46,959 nt of DNA from Desulfurobacteriaceae bacterium (lineage in GTDB: Bacteria > Aquificota > Aquificia > Desulfurobacteriales > Desulfurobacteriaceae). The notes beneath the pieces were generated by a model. The model was not told where the DNA came from. It worked only from the letters and a program-made list of their open reading frames with translations, and did no database searches. The translations under genes were made by a program, and so were the position numbers. Location of the stretch: NCBI GenBank assembly GCA_027075275.1, contig JALTBO010000001.1, positions 1 through 46,959 on the forward strand, read 5' to 3'. This document shows, piece after piece, positions 1 to 7,875 of this stretch; positions within the stretch are counted from its first letter, which is position 1, and every line of letters begins with the position of its first letter.

Positions 1-285
1 CCTGCGTATCAGGACTATAAAGACCTTGAGGGCTTTGAGGAGGAGGCAAAAGCCGAGAGAGAGATGGGATTTGCAGGAAAGATGTGCATCTCTGTTAAAC
101 AGGTTGATGTTGCAAACAGGGTCTTCTCTCCAGCGGAAGAGGAGATAGAGGAGGCAAGGGAGATAGTTAGAGTTTACGAAGAGGCGCTGAAAGAGGGAAA
201 AGGAGGAGTGGCCTACAAAGGGAAGTTCATAGACCAGCCTATCTACAAAAGTGCCCTTAACACTCTCCGTTTCTTCCGTTCTTAA
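1..285 (+). CDS. CoA-ester lyase of the HpcH/HpaI (CitE/citryl-CoA lyase) family, 3' end only
   Basis: The first 94 codons of the window are an open frame without a start, so this is the C-terminal end of a gene that begins upstream. The motif GFAGKMCISVKQVDVANRVF is the typical ending of CitE, malyl-CoA lyase and citryl-CoA lyase proteins, close to the acyl-CoA site. After it comes an acidic helix (EEEIEEAREIVRVYEEALKEG) and a VAYKGKFIDQPIYKSA segment, also usual for the family. In Aquificota a member of this family cleaves citryl-CoA to acetyl-CoA and oxaloacetate in the reductive TCA cycle, which is the role I would infer, but citrate-lyase beta or malyl-CoA lyase cannot be excluded because the catalytic N-terminal part is missing. 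The stop lies inside the 3' end of the convergent LysR gene (29-nt tail-to-tail overlap). Confidence 0.72.
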   Translation, partial: PAYQDYKDLEGFEEEAKAEREMGFAGKMCISVKQVDVANRVFSPAEEEIEEAREIVRVYEEALKEGKGGVAYKGKFIDQPIYKSALNTLRFFRS

Positions 286-1171
286 AAAGCTTGTCTAACT
301 TCTCCCACAGCGTTCTTACTACCGGCAGAGGGGTAATGTCCTTTCTCCTTACGGCGAAGAAACACCTCTTTATTGAGAGCCCTTTGACCTTCAGAACCTT
401 CAGCTTTCCGCACTGAACCTCATCTTCAACGGAGTATTTGGAAACCAAACCGTAGCCGGCTCCTCGCTTTACGGCCTCTTTGATTGCCGTGTTGCTTCCA
501 AGGTAGGCAGCAATATTCAGGGTTCTCGGGTCAATTCCTGCTTTTTTCAGCTCCTCCTCAACGGTTCTCCTTGTTCCGGAGTCTGCCTCACGGAATATGA
601 GGGGAAGTTTAGGGAGCTCCTCAAGGTCTACCGAATTGCCCTTGTGGTAGGGTGGAGCTATCAAAACTATCTCGTCGTCGTGAATCTTCTTTGACTCAAG
701 CTTTGGATCTTTAACCTCAAGGCCAACGAACCCTATGTCAAAAGCTGGAAGCTGCTCTTTCAGCATTCCTATAACCTTGTTTGAGTCAAATATCTCAACA
801 ACAAACGTTACTTCCGGGAAGATATCTCTCAGTCTTCTTAAAACGTGAGGAATCAGATAGTCTCCAGGAATGTTGCTGGCTGCAATCTTCACAGTTCCCG
901 TGTGTGGTTTCTTGTCTAACGAAAGGAGCTCCGCTAAAGCCTCTTCCCTCTTCTTCAGTATCTCAACGGCGTGGCGGTAGAGTATTCTGGCTTCTGCTGT
1001 AGGAATAACCCTTCTACCAACTCTGTCAAAGAGCTTCTTTCCTAAGATGTCCTCAAGGTGCTGAATGTGGGTGCTCACAGTGGGTTGAGATAGACCCAAC
1101 TGCTGTGCAGCCTTAGAAAAGCTCTGGTTCTCAAAAACCCTTGCAAAGACTTCTAACTGTTTAATATCCAT
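257..1171 (-). CDS. LysR-family transcriptional regulator
   Basis: 304 residues, the standard LysR length. The N-terminal winged helix-turn-helix spans about residues 1-60, with the typical SFSKAAQQLGLSQPTVSTHI recognition region followed by LEDILGKKLFDR. Residues about 90-290 form the periplasmic-binding-protein-like effector domain (TVKIAASNIPGDYLIPHVL, then DIGFVG and a GYGLVSKYSVEDE segment). Its effector is unknown. It resembles the CysB/CbbR-like group, so a carbon- or sulfur-assimilation signal is possible, but this is a guess. It faces the citryl-CoA-lyase-like gene and overlaps its end, and it is only 3 nt downstream of a small membrane protein with which it probably forms one transcript. 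LysR proteins often regulate a divergent neighbour; here no such divergent neighbour is directly adjacent. Confidence 0.88.
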   Translation of the reverse strand: MDIKQLEVFARVFENQSFSKAAQQLGLSQPTVSTHIQHLEDILGKKLFDRVGRRVIPTAEARILYRHAVEILKKREEALAELLSLDKKPHTGTVKIAASNIPGDYLIPHVLRRLRDIFPEVTFVVEIFDSNKVIGMLKEQLPAFDIGFVGLEVKDPKLESKKIHDDEIVLIAPPYHKGNSVDLEELPKLPLIFREADSGTRRTVEEELKKAGIDPRTLNIAAYLGSNTAIKEAVKRGAGYGLVSKYSVEDEVQCGKLKVLKVKGLSIKRCFFAVRRKDITPLPVVRTLWEKLDKLFKNGRNGEC

Positions 1172-1174
1172 TTT

Positions 1175-1498
1175 TTACTCTAACCCCAAAATCTTTAGAA
1201 CTACATCAACTGTTACAAAGAAGAGAACACCAGACATAATTATTGAAATCATTGCACCGAATCCCCAGACAATAGGAGAAAGCTTCAGGCTCTTAACGTA
1301 GCGGATGTAGTAGAGGAAAGTTATGAGTGAGAAAATGGCAGCAAGTCCGATTTTCAGTCCGAAATAATCTTTAAGGTCTAAAACCTTTGAGAAGATACCA
1401 AGTGGAAGGAGAGAGAACATTGTCATCATATAGAGCCCTACGATTGTTGCTCCTATTCCGAGACCTTTGGCAAGGCCGTCGCTGAAACTTCTGGCCAT
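1175..1498 (-). CDS. Small membrane protein of unknown function
   Basis: I do not recognise this 107-residue protein. It has three hydrophobic segments, about residues 15-38, 45-65 and 76-102, separated by short charged loops (DLKDYFGLK and RYVKSLKLS), so it is predicted to be an integral inner-membrane protein with three helices. The start is supported by a strong Shine-Dalgarno sequence, GGAGGTG, just upstream on the minus strand (in the reverse complement of 1501-1510). It is the first gene of a two-gene minus-strand unit with the LysR regulator, 3 nt apart. No conserved catalytic residues are visible and no function is proposed. Confidence 0.75.
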   Translation of the reverse strand: MARSFSDGLAKGLGIGATIVGLYMMTMFSLLPLGIFSKVLDLKDYFGLKIGLAAIFSLITFLYYIRYVKSLKLSPIVWGFGAMISIIMSGVLFFVTVDVVLKILGLE

Positions 1499-1605
1499 TG
1501 TTCACCTCCGTTAAATTGTCTGAACTTATATTCTATCAAGTTTCTATTGTTTTGCATTTTTAAACTTTGAACAGATTGTCTTGCTTAGATTTAAAATGTT
1601 GCCTA

Positions 1606-1634
1606 TTGACGGTTGTTTTTTAAAGTGTTAAATT
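1606..1634 (+). promoter_or_regulatory. Candidate promoter of the cold-shock gene
   Basis: TTGACG at 1606-1611 as -35 and TTAAAT/TAAATT at 1628-1634 as -10 are separated by 16-17 bp. Transcription would start near 1641, giving a leader of about 110 nt before the csp start codon. This is a sequence-only prediction. Confidence 0.5.
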
Positions 1635-1647
1635 AGCTCTCCAGATA

Positions 1648-1716
1648 CAGAAGGCAGCACGACGGAAACTGAGTAAGGCCCCAGAAGGCATGCCGTTTCT
1701 GCCTTCTGGGGCTTTT
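1648..1716 (+). promoter_or_regulatory. Two-state structured leader of the cold-shock mRNA (terminator-like hairpin plus competing upstream repeat)
   Basis: Bases 1678-1690 and 1700-1712 form a perfect 13-bp stem with a 9-nt loop (1691-1699, TGCCGTTTC), followed by TTTT, so it looks like an intrinsic terminator or attenuator upstream of csp. The 5' arm core CAGAAGGCA (1682-1690) is exactly duplicated at 1648-1656, so the 3' arm TGCCTTCTG (1700-1708) can pair with either copy. GAAAC at 1665-1669 can further pair with GTTTC at 1695-1699 in the alternative fold. The gene upstream is divergent, so the hairpin cannot be the terminator of a preceding gene. Cold-shock genes commonly have long regulatory 5' UTRs; that this one switches with temperature is inference. 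A free small RNA ending near 1716 is the alternative. Confidence 0.6.
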
Positions 1717-1749
1717 AACTTTTTAAGAAACTTTAGAGAGGTAGGAAAC

Positions 1750-1956
1750 ATGGAAAAGCTCACAGGAACAGTGAAGTGGTTTGACTCAAAGAAAGGTTAC
1801 GGCTTCATCACAGCCGACAACGGTCAGGACGTTTTCGTCCACTACACAGGCATCAACGGAGAAGGGTTCAGAACCCTTGAAGAAGGAGAGAGAGTTTCCT
1901 TCAACGTAACAGAGAGCGATAAAGGTCTTAAAGCCGTAGACGTAGAAAGGCTTTAA
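1750..1956 (+). CDS. CspA-family cold-shock protein
   Basis: 68 residues, the normal size of a single cold-shock domain. It begins [20 protein letters not shown] and contains both RNA-binding motifs, KGYGFI (RNP1) and VFVHY (RNP2), on an OB-fold that binds single-stranded RNA and DNA in the cytoplasm. It acts as an RNA chaperone in the known family. An upstream in-frame ATG at 1690 was not used because it lies inside the leader hairpin and lacks homology; the ATG at 1750 has AGGTAGGA just before it and gives the canonical N-terminus. The gene has its own candidate promoter, a structured leader and a strong terminator, and is followed by a DEAD-box RNA helicase, the usual partner in cold-shock RNA remodelling. 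Confidence 0.95.
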   Translation: MEKLTGTVKWFDSKKGYGFITADNGQDVFVHYTGINGEGFRTLEEGERVSFNVTESDKGLKAVDVERL

Positions 1957-1983
1957 CTTAGAGCTTAAATTTAATTAGAATAG

Positions 1984-2031
1984 TTGCCACGGTTTCCGTC
2001 TGAAACGGCGGCGGGAATCGTGGCAATTTTT
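1984..2031 (+). terminator. Intrinsic terminator after csp
   Basis: Bases 1984-2000 and 2010-2026 form a 17-bp stem (three G-U pairs) with a 9-nt loop TGAAACGGC (2001-2009), followed by TTTTT. The loop is complementary over 8 nt to the loop of the csp leader hairpin (see findings). Confidence 0.88.
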
Positions 2032-2065
2032 ATTTAAAACCATACAGTTAAAAGAGGAGAGACAC

Positions 2066-3316
2066 ATGGAGTTCAGTTTTAACCAGTTAGATGAGAGAAT
2101 TCAGAAATCTCTGGAAGAGATGGGTTTTGAGTCTCCAACACCTATCCAGAAAGAGGCCATTCCTGTTGCACTTAAAGGTGAAGACATCGTTGGGCAGGCA
2201 CAGACGGGAACGGGAAAGACAGCTGCATTCGGTATTCCCATAGTTGAAGGGATAAGCCCAAGGGAGAGGGGTGTTAAGGCGATAATCCTTACTCCTACGA
2301 GGGAGCTTGCCATTCAGGTTGCCCACGAGATTTCACTTATAGGGAAGAACAAGGGAGTTTCAGCCTATCCTATCTACGGGGGAGTTTCCATAGAGAGGCA
2401 GGCAAACATTCTGAGAAGGGGAAGAAATCAGATAATTGTTGGAACTCCCGGAAGGGTGAAGGACCTTATAAACAGGGGGATTTTAAAGCTTGATAAGGTT
2501 CGCTATGCTGTTTTAGACGAAGCAGACCAGATGTTAGATATGGGATTCATTGAGGATATTGAGGAGATTCTCTCAAAAACGCCTAAAGAGAAACAGACGA
2601 TGCTCTTTTCGGCAACTATGCCCTACGAGATAAGGAAGCTGATAGACAGCTACCTGAAGCCCGGCTATAAGTTCATCAAGGTCAGCAAGCAGCTTATCAC
2701 TCCGAAGGTTAAACAGAGGGTTTTGCTTGTCAGGAGTGAGGATAAGCTGAAAGCCCTTGAGAAGATTCTGAAGGAGAACGAGGGAACGGCAACAATTGTT
2801 TTCGTTAAGACAAAGAGGGACGCTGCCGATATTGAGAGGGAGCTCCAGCGCCGGGGCATAAACGCAAGGGCCATTCACGGAGACCTGTCTCAGAGGCAGA
2901 GGGAGAACGTTTTAAGGGCCTTCCGCGAGGGAAAGGTAAAGGTTCTTGTTGCCACAGATGTTGCGGCCAGAGGCCTTGACATTAAAGACGTTGGCCTTGT
3001 TATTAACTACGAGCTTCCCGAAAACCCCGAGAGCTACGTCCACCGTATCGGTAGGACTGGAAGGGCCGGAAGGGAAGGAACGGCAATAAGCCTCGTTGCC
3101 GAGCCTGAAAAGAGGAGAATGTATAGGATTAAGGGACTTAAAGGCATAAGGCCTGAGCGTTTCAGGGTTAACGACGTTAAAGAGCTGAAAGAGAAACTTC
3201 TCTCTGAAGATGCCAGCAGGGTTCCGGAGAGAATTAGGAAGCTGGCAGGGGAGCTCCTTCAGGAGAGACCTGCAGAGGAGATTGTTTCCCTTTTACTCTC
3301 AAAAATTATGAGGTAG
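2066..3316 (+). CDS. DEAD-box ATP-dependent RNA helicase
   Basis: 416 residues, a compact two-domain helicase. Visible motifs in order: Q motif (TPIQ, about 25-28), Walker A AQTGTGKT (45-52), PTREL (77-81), GG (105-106), TPGR (127-130), DEAD (151-154), SAT (182-184), then in domain 2 ARGLD (301-305) and HRIGRTGR (326-333). All catalytic motifs are intact. It unwinds short RNA duplexes using ATP in the cytoplasm. There is only a short basic/acidic C-terminal extension after the helicase core, so it resembles the minimal RhlE/CshA/DeaD type; I cannot tell which. Position directly after a cold-shock gene suggests a role in RNA or ribosome remodelling at lower temperature. Start supported by AAGAGGAGAG before the ATG. 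The csp terminator precedes it, so expression needs read-through or a separate promoter. Confidence 0.95.
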   Translation: MEFSFNQLDERIQKSLEEMGFESPTPIQKEAIPVALKGEDIVGQAQTGTGKTAAFGIPIVEGISPRERGVKAIILTPTRELAIQVAHEISLIGKNKGVSAYPIYGGVSIERQANILRRGRNQIIVGTPGRVKDLINRGILKLDKVRYAVLDEADQMLDMGFIEDIEEILSKTPKEKQTMLFSATMPYEIRKLIDSYLKPGYKFIKVSKQLITPKVKQRVLLVRSEDKLKALEKILKENEGTATIVFVKTKRDAADIERELQRRGINARAIHGDLSQRQRENVLRAFREGKVKVLVATDVAARGLDIKDVGLVINYELPENPESYVHRIGRTGRAGREGTAISLVAEPEKRRMYRIKGLKGIRPERFRVNDVKELKEKLLSEDASRVPERIRKLAGELLQERPAEEIVSLLLSKIMR

Positions 3317-3332
3317 GCCCTTTGCCTGCCTC
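3300..3332 (-). terminator. Terminator of the dnaE-accA unit, inside the 3' end of the helicase gene
   Basis: On the minus strand the stem formed by 3332-3324 and 3318-3310 (9 bp, one G-U, 5-nt loop) is followed by ATAATTTTT. It covers the helicase stop codon and lies directly after the accA stop. In the plus direction there is no T-run, so it mainly serves accA. Confidence 0.65.
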
Positions 3333-3333
3333 T

Positions 3334-4269
3334 CTAAAAAGCTCCAATCTTTCTGAATTTCTGATACCTATTCTCAACAAGTTCTTCAGGTGAGAGTTTT
3401 TTAAGGTCATCAAGGTGTTTCTTAACGTAGTTTCTGAAGTTCTCAAAGGTTGTTTCCCAATCTCTGTGGGCACCCTCTAAGGGTTCAGGAATTATCTCAT
3501 CAACGATTCCCAATTTTTTGAGTTCTTCAGCAGTTAATTTTAGAGCCTCTGCCGCCTCTTTCACTTTGTCCTGAGACTGCCAGAGGATTGCTGCGCAGCC
3601 TTCAGGGGAAATTACTGAATAGATAGAGTTCTCAAACATTAAAAGCCTGTTTGCAACTGAAATTGCCAGAGCTCCTCCGCTTCCTCCTTCTCCAATAACA
3701 ACGCTGACAACGGGAACTTTCAGTTTAGACATCTCAAGGAGGTTCCTTGCAATGGCTTCAGACTGACCGTGCTCCTCTGCTTCTATTCCGGGAAAGGCTC
3801 CGGGGGTATCAACTAAGGTGATGATGGGCTTTCTGAACTTCTCGGCCAGTTTCATAACCCTTAGGGCCTTTCTGTAGTCTTCGGGAAGGGGCATTCCGAA
3901 GTTCCTCTCTATCTTCTCCTTTGTCTCCCTTCCCTTTTCCTGTCCGATTACACATACGCTTTCACCTTCAAACTTTGCAAACCCTGCAACTATTGCCTTT
4001 CCGTCTCCGCAGTGGCGGTCGCCGTGGAGCTCTACAAAGTCCTCAAAAACAGCCCTTATGTAGTCAACGGCGTGGGGGCGGTTGGGATGGCGGGCTATTT
4101 GAACCCTATCCCAGGCGGAGAGGTTCCTGTAGAACTCCTCAATCTTCTTCTGGAACTTCCTCTCTATCTCCTCAATTACGGCAGGGTCGTGTTTTCCCAT
4201 CTGTTTCAGTTCCTCAATTTTCTTTCTGAGCCTGTCTACCTGAAGTTCAAACTCGTGCAGTCCGGCCAT
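3334..4269 (-). CDS. accA: Acetyl-CoA carboxylase carboxyltransferase subunit alpha
   Basis: 311 residues, close to the usual 315-320. It transfers the carboxyl group from carboxybiotin to acetyl-CoA, making malonyl-CoA for fatty-acid synthesis, in complex with AccD. Visible family features: an N-terminal helical region (residues 1-55), ARHPNRPHAVDYI (59-71), LHGDRHCGDGKAIVAG (81-96), ETKEKIERNFGMP (115-127), the DTPGAFPG segment (154-161) and the oxyanion-hole EGGSGGALAI region (194-203). It starts 10 nt after the dnaE stop on the same strand, and the dnaE-accA order is the same as in Escherichia coli. accD, accB and accC are not in this window. The start ATG has a purine-rich upstream sequence inside the dnaE 3' end. 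Confidence 0.96.
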   Translation of the reverse strand: MAGLHEFELQVDRLRKKIEELKQMGKHDPAVIEEIERKFQKKIEEFYRNLSAWDRVQIARHPNRPHAVDYIRAVFEDFVELHGDRHCGDGKAIVAGFAKFEGESVCVIGQEKGRETKEKIERNFGMPLPEDYRKALRVMKLAEKFRKPIITLVDTPGAFPGIEAEEHGQSEAIARNLLEMSKLKVPVVSVVIGEGGSGGALAISVANRLLMFENSIYSVISPEGCAAILWQSQDKVKEAAEALKLTAEELKKLGIVDEIIPEPLEGAHRDWETTFENFRNYVKKHLDDLKKLSPEELVENRYQKFRKIGAF

Positions 4270-4279
4270 TTTTTCAACC

Positions 4280-7200
4280 TCAGTTTACTTTTATCTTCTT
4301 CAGGTTCAGGTTTTCCTGAAGGGTCTTAAGGATATGTGCATCAAGGGGTAACTTCAAGTCCGGGTCTATTTGCAATTTTACAAAACAGTCGGGGAGCTCC
4401 GCCTCAACAACAACCGGCTTTCCGTCTGGCGAGGAGTTCTCCTCTATGAAGCTCCTGAGCCTTGAGAGGGTCTCCTCTGTTATCCGGCTTCCGTCTATCG
4501 TTATAACGATTTCGTTTACCTGCCCCGAAACCGCTTCGCGGACTGAGACAATCTCCCTTGCTATAACGCTTTTGCTCTCCTCCTCTTCCCTTACCTGTCC
4601 TCTGATGGCTATCAGGTTTCCTTCAGTGAGGAGCTCCGAAACCTCCCTGTAAACGTTGGGAAAGACCAGAACGGATACGGTTCCGTCAAGGTCTGTAAGT
4701 TCTAAGGTTGCCCAGAGCTCTCCCCTCTGAGTCCTCCTAAGCTTCACTTCAGTTATGGCTCCTGCAAGGAAAACCTCCTCTCCATCCTTCCACTCCTCCT
4801 TCTCAGATGAGGAGTTGAACTTCAGCTCAACAACTCCTTTATACTCCTCTAACGGATGGCCAGAGAGGTAGAAGCCTATAGCCTGCCTCTCGTACTCCCA
4901 CTTTATCCTGTCGTTCCACTCTGGAATGTCGGGGAATTCCTTATCAACAACAGCTGTCTCATCTCCAAAGAGGCTCATAAGTCCCTTACTCTTTGACTTC
5001 TGAATGCTCTGGGCTGCGTTCATTGCCCTGTCTAAAACTTCGTAGTTTGCGGCTCTTGATATTCCTGTGGAATCAAAGGCTCCAGCCTTTATAAGGGCTT
5101 CAATGACCTTCCTGTTCACAATTTTCAGGTCAACCCTTTGGCAGAAGTCGTAGAGGTCCTTAAACTCTCCTCCTTCTTTCCTTACTTCCTCAATGTGCAG
5201 AGCTGCCTTCTCTCCAACGCCCTTAATACCTGCAAGGCCAAACCTTATTCCCTCACCTTCAATCTCAAAGTAGGCTCCGCTTTTATTGATATCCGGCGGA
5301 AATACCGGAATTCCGTTCTCCTTACAGTCTTTCATGAACTTTACAATCTCATCGGTTTTATCAAAGTCAATAGACATCATCGTTGCCATCAGCTCTTTAG
5401 GGTAGTGGGCCTTCAGGTAGGCAGTTACGTAGGCAAGGAACCCGTAGGCAGCAGAGTGGGACTTGTTGAAGCCGTACTCTGCAAATTTTGCAATGTCGTC
5501 AAAGAGCTTCTCTATTTTCTCTTTCGGATAACCTCTCTCAACAGCCCTTGAGACGAAGAATCCCCTCTGTTCCTCCATTATCTCCTTCTTCTTTTTACCC
5601 ATTGCCCGCCTTAAGAGGTCTGCCTCTCCTAAAGAGTAGCCTGCAAGTATGTTGGCGATTTGCATTATTTGTTCCTGATAGATAAAGAGGCCGTAGGTCT
5701 CTTTGAGAACCGGCTCAAGCTCAGGGAAGATGTAGTCAACCTCTTCCTCTCCGTGTTTCCTCTTTATGTAGCTTTCCGCCATTCCGGAGTTAAGGGGACC
5801 GGGCCTGTAGAGGGCAACGAGGGCGATGATGTCCTCAAAAACGCTGGGCTTGAGCCTCTTCATCAGGTTTCTCATGCCCCTTGATTCTAGCTGGAAGACG
5901 CCGATTGTGTTTCCTTCCTGAAGGAGCTTAAAGGTCTTCTCGTCGTCTAAAGGAAGTTTTGTCGGAACTATCTCAACGCCGTGCCTCTCTTTTATGAGCT
6001 TTATGGTTCTGTCTATGATAGTGAGAGTTTTGAGGCCTAAAAAGTCCATCTTCAGAAGGCCTAAGGACTCAACCTGACCCATGTCGTACTGTGTTGTGAT
6101 GTCTCCGTCTTTGCTCTTTGCCAGCGGTATGTAGTCTGTGAGGGTTTCAGGGGCGATAACAACGCCTGCAGCGTGGACTCCCGTTTGGCGGGCAAGCCCT
6201 TGAAGCCTTTTAGCTATCTTTATGAGCCTTTCAACTGTTGGGTCTTTCTCCATAAGGTCTTTGATTTCGGGAGCTCTCTCTACAGCATCCTCAACAGACT
6301 TCGCATCGTTTGGAATGAGCTTTGCTAACTTGTCAACCTCTTTCGGCGGAATTCCGAGAACCCTTCCTACATCCCTGACAACCATCTTTGTTTTCATGGT
6401 TCCGAAGGTTATGATCTGGCAGACCTTGTCCTCTCCGTACTTATCCCGAACGTACTGAATAACCCTGTCCCTTCCCTCCTGACAGATGTCAACGTCAATA
6501 TCGGGCATCGTTACCCTTTCAGGGTTTAAGAACCTCTCAAAGAGGAGGTTGAACCTTAATGGGTCTATGTCTGTAATGCCTATGGCGTATGCAACTAAAG
6601 AGCCTGCTGCTGAACCCCTGCCGGGGCCGACGGGAATTCCGTTTCTCTTTGCCCAGTTGATAAAGTCCCAGACGATCAGGAAGTATCCCGGGAATCCCAT
6701 ATCGCTGATTATCTTCAGCTCGTGGTTGAGTCTTTCGTAGTACTTCTGTTTTTTCTCTCCGTCTATAATTCCCTGCTCTTTAAACCTCCTTTCAAGGCCT
6801 TCCTCTGCAAGTTTTCTTAAGTAGCTCTCGTAGGTGTATCCTTCAGGAACTTCATACTTTGGAAGGAGGTATCCTCTGTTCTCAAAAGTTTCTAACCTAT
6901 CTTCAATCTTCTCGGCAATTTTTAGAGTGTTGAAGATGGCCTGGGGAACTTCACTGAAAACTTCCATCATCTCCTGAGCGTTCTTGAAGTAGAACTCCTT
7001 GCTTGGGAACCTCATTCGCTTTTCGTCGGCAAGTTTTTTGCCTGTTTGAAGACATAGAAGAACGTCGTGGGCTTCCCAGTCCTCTCTGTTGAGGTAATGG
7101 GCGTCGTTTGTTGCAACAAGGTCTATGTCAAGTTTTCTGGAGAGCTCTATCAAAAATCTGTTAGCCTTTTCCTGCTCTTTAATTCCGTGGTACTGGATTT

Positions 7201-7732
7201 CTAAGTAGAAGTCGTCTCCGAAGAGTTCCTTGTACCACTTTGCAGCCTCCTCGGCCTCCTTCTCTTTTCCCATCAGATAGAGGAGAGGTATTTCTCCCTG
7301 AATACAGGCAGAGAGGGCAATCAAGCCTTCGCTGTACTTTTCCAAAACCTCTTTGTCTATTCTCGGCTTGTAGTAAAAACCTTCAATGAACCCGATTGAG
7401 CTGAGCTTCATGAGGTTCTTGAGGCCTGTGTCGTTCTTTGCAAGGAGTATCAGGTGGTAACTTCCCTTTTCTCCCTCTTTTCCTTTGCTCTTATCAAACC
7501 GGGAGCCTTTGGCTATGTAGAACTCCTGTCCAATTATGGGCTTTATCCCTTTCTCTTTGCAAGTTTTGTAGAGCTCGTAGGAGGCGAACATGTTTCCGTG
7601 GTCTGTTACGGCAACTGCTGGCATTCCATACTCTACGGCTTTGTCAACAAGGTCTTTTACCTTTATCGCTCCGTCTAAGATGGAGTACTGAGAGTGGAGA
7701 TGAAGGTGGACAAACTCTCCCGGCTTAACCAT
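4280..7732 (-). CDS. dnaE: DNA polymerase III alpha subunit (replicative polymerase)
   Basis: 1150 residues, the standard DnaE1 length. The N-terminal PHP domain shows HLHSQYSILDG (about 11-21) and VTDHGNMFASY (42-52). The polymerase core has GPGRGSAAGSLVAY (369-382), catalytic aspartates in PDIDVD (410-415) and KMDFLG (561-566). Further on are the SHSAAYG(F)LAYVTAYLKAHYP fingers motif and, near residues 970-1060, an OB-fold typical of DnaE1. The gene encodes the catalytic subunit for chromosomal replication; proofreading is probably supplied by a separate DnaQ. No intein interrupts it. The start ATG is preceded by AAGGAG. It is the first gene of the dnaE-accA unit and is divergent from pstC. 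Confidence 0.97.
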   Translation of the reverse strand: MVKPGEFVHLHLHSQYSILDGAIKVKDLVDKAVEYGMPAVAVTDHGNMFASYELYKTCKEKGIKPIIGQEFYIAKGSRFDKSKGKEGEKGSYHLILLAKNDTGLKNLMKLSSIGFIEGFYYKPRIDKEVLEKYSEGLIALSACIQGEIPLLYLMGKEKEAEEAAKWYKELFGDDFYLEIQYHGIKEQEKANRFLIELSRKLDIDLVATNDAHYLNREDWEAHDVLLCLQTGKKLADEKRMRFPSKEFYFKNAQEMMEVFSEVPQAIFNTLKIAEKIEDRLETFENRGYLLPKYEVPEGYTYESYLRKLAEEGLERRFKEQGIIDGEKKQKYYERLNHELKIISDMGFPGYFLIVWDFINWAKRNGIPVGPGRGSAAGSLVAYAIGITDIDPLRFNLLFERFLNPERVTMPDIDVDICQEGRDRVIQYVRDKYGEDKVCQIITFGTMKTKMVVRDVGRVLGIPPKEVDKLAKLIPNDAKSVEDAVERAPEIKDLMEKDPTVERLIKIAKRLQGLARQTGVHAAGVVIAPETLTDYIPLAKSKDGDITTQYDMGQVESLGLLKMDFLGLKTLTIIDRTIKLIKERHGVEIVPTKLPLDDEKTFKLLQEGNTIGVFQLESRGMRNLMKRLKPSVFEDIIALVALYRPGPLNSGMAESYIKRKHGEEEVDYIFPELEPVLKETYGLFIYQEQIMQIANILAGYSLGEADLLRRAMGKKKKEIMEEQRGFFVSRAVERGYPKEKIEKLFDDIAKFAEYGFNKSHSAAYGFLAYVTAYLKAHYPKELMATMMSIDFDKTDEIVKFMKDCKENGIPVFPPDINKSGAYFEIEGEGIRFGLAGIKGVGEKAALHIEEVRKEGGEFKDLYDFCQRVDLKIVNRKVIEALIKAGAFDSTGISRAANYEVLDRAMNAAQSIQKSKSKGLMSLFGDETAVVDKEFPDIPEWNDRIKWEYERQAIGFYLSGHPLEEYKGVVELKFNSSSEKEEWKDGEEVFLAGAITEVKLRRTQRGELWATLELTDLDGTVSVLVFPNVYREVSELLTEGNLIAIRGQVREEEESKSVIAREIVSVREAVSGQVNEIVITIDGSRITEETLSRLRSFIEENSSPDGKPVVVEAELPDCFVKLQIDPDLKLPLDAHILKTLQENLNLKKIKVN

Positions 7733-7796
7733 AGTGAGCTCCTTTTAGTTTTTGATGGTTTTACAGTGGAAGATAAATTATTCTCGGCTGTTGTTT

Positions 7797-7829
7797 TTAA
7801 CAAACTCTTAACAGTTTACCTGATAAATT
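7797..7829 (+). promoter_or_regulatory. Pho-box-like direct repeat and candidate promoter of pstCAB
   Basis: TTAACA at 7797-7802 and TTAACA at 7808-7813 are separated by 5 bp (11-bp period). This matches the TTAACA-N5-TTAACA pattern known for PhoP boxes of Bacillus and, in spacing, OmpR-family response regulators in general. There is no consensus -35; TAAATT at 7824-7829 could be a -10, so the repeat would sit where a -35 element belongs, as in activator-dependent Pho promoters. A second possible -10, TAAAAT, is at 7841-7846. Regulation by phosphate starvation is inference from this pattern and the downstream genes. Confidence 0.55.
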
Positions 7830-7875
7830 ACCTACTCTGATAAAATTGGCCTGCATAAAGGCTTGGAGTTGGGGT

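Noticed and set aside
1678-1716. Leader hairpin as a plain terminator of an upstream gene
   Set aside because: The nearest upstream gene runs in the opposite direction from 1498, so no plus-strand gene ends here.
1690-1749. N-terminal extension of the cold-shock protein from ATG 1690
   Set aside because: The extra 20 residues are translated from the leader hairpin and have no family counterpart; ATG 1750 has a ribosome site and gives the canonical start.
5138-5551. 137-codon plus-strand frame opposite dnaE
   Set aside because: Lies wholly within the conserved polymerase gene, with no homology and no ribosome site; antisense artefact. The same holds for 3921-4329 and 7438-7728.
4280-7732. 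Intein or split in dnaE
   Set aside because: The polymerase motifs are in normal order over a normal length of 1150 residues with no insertion.
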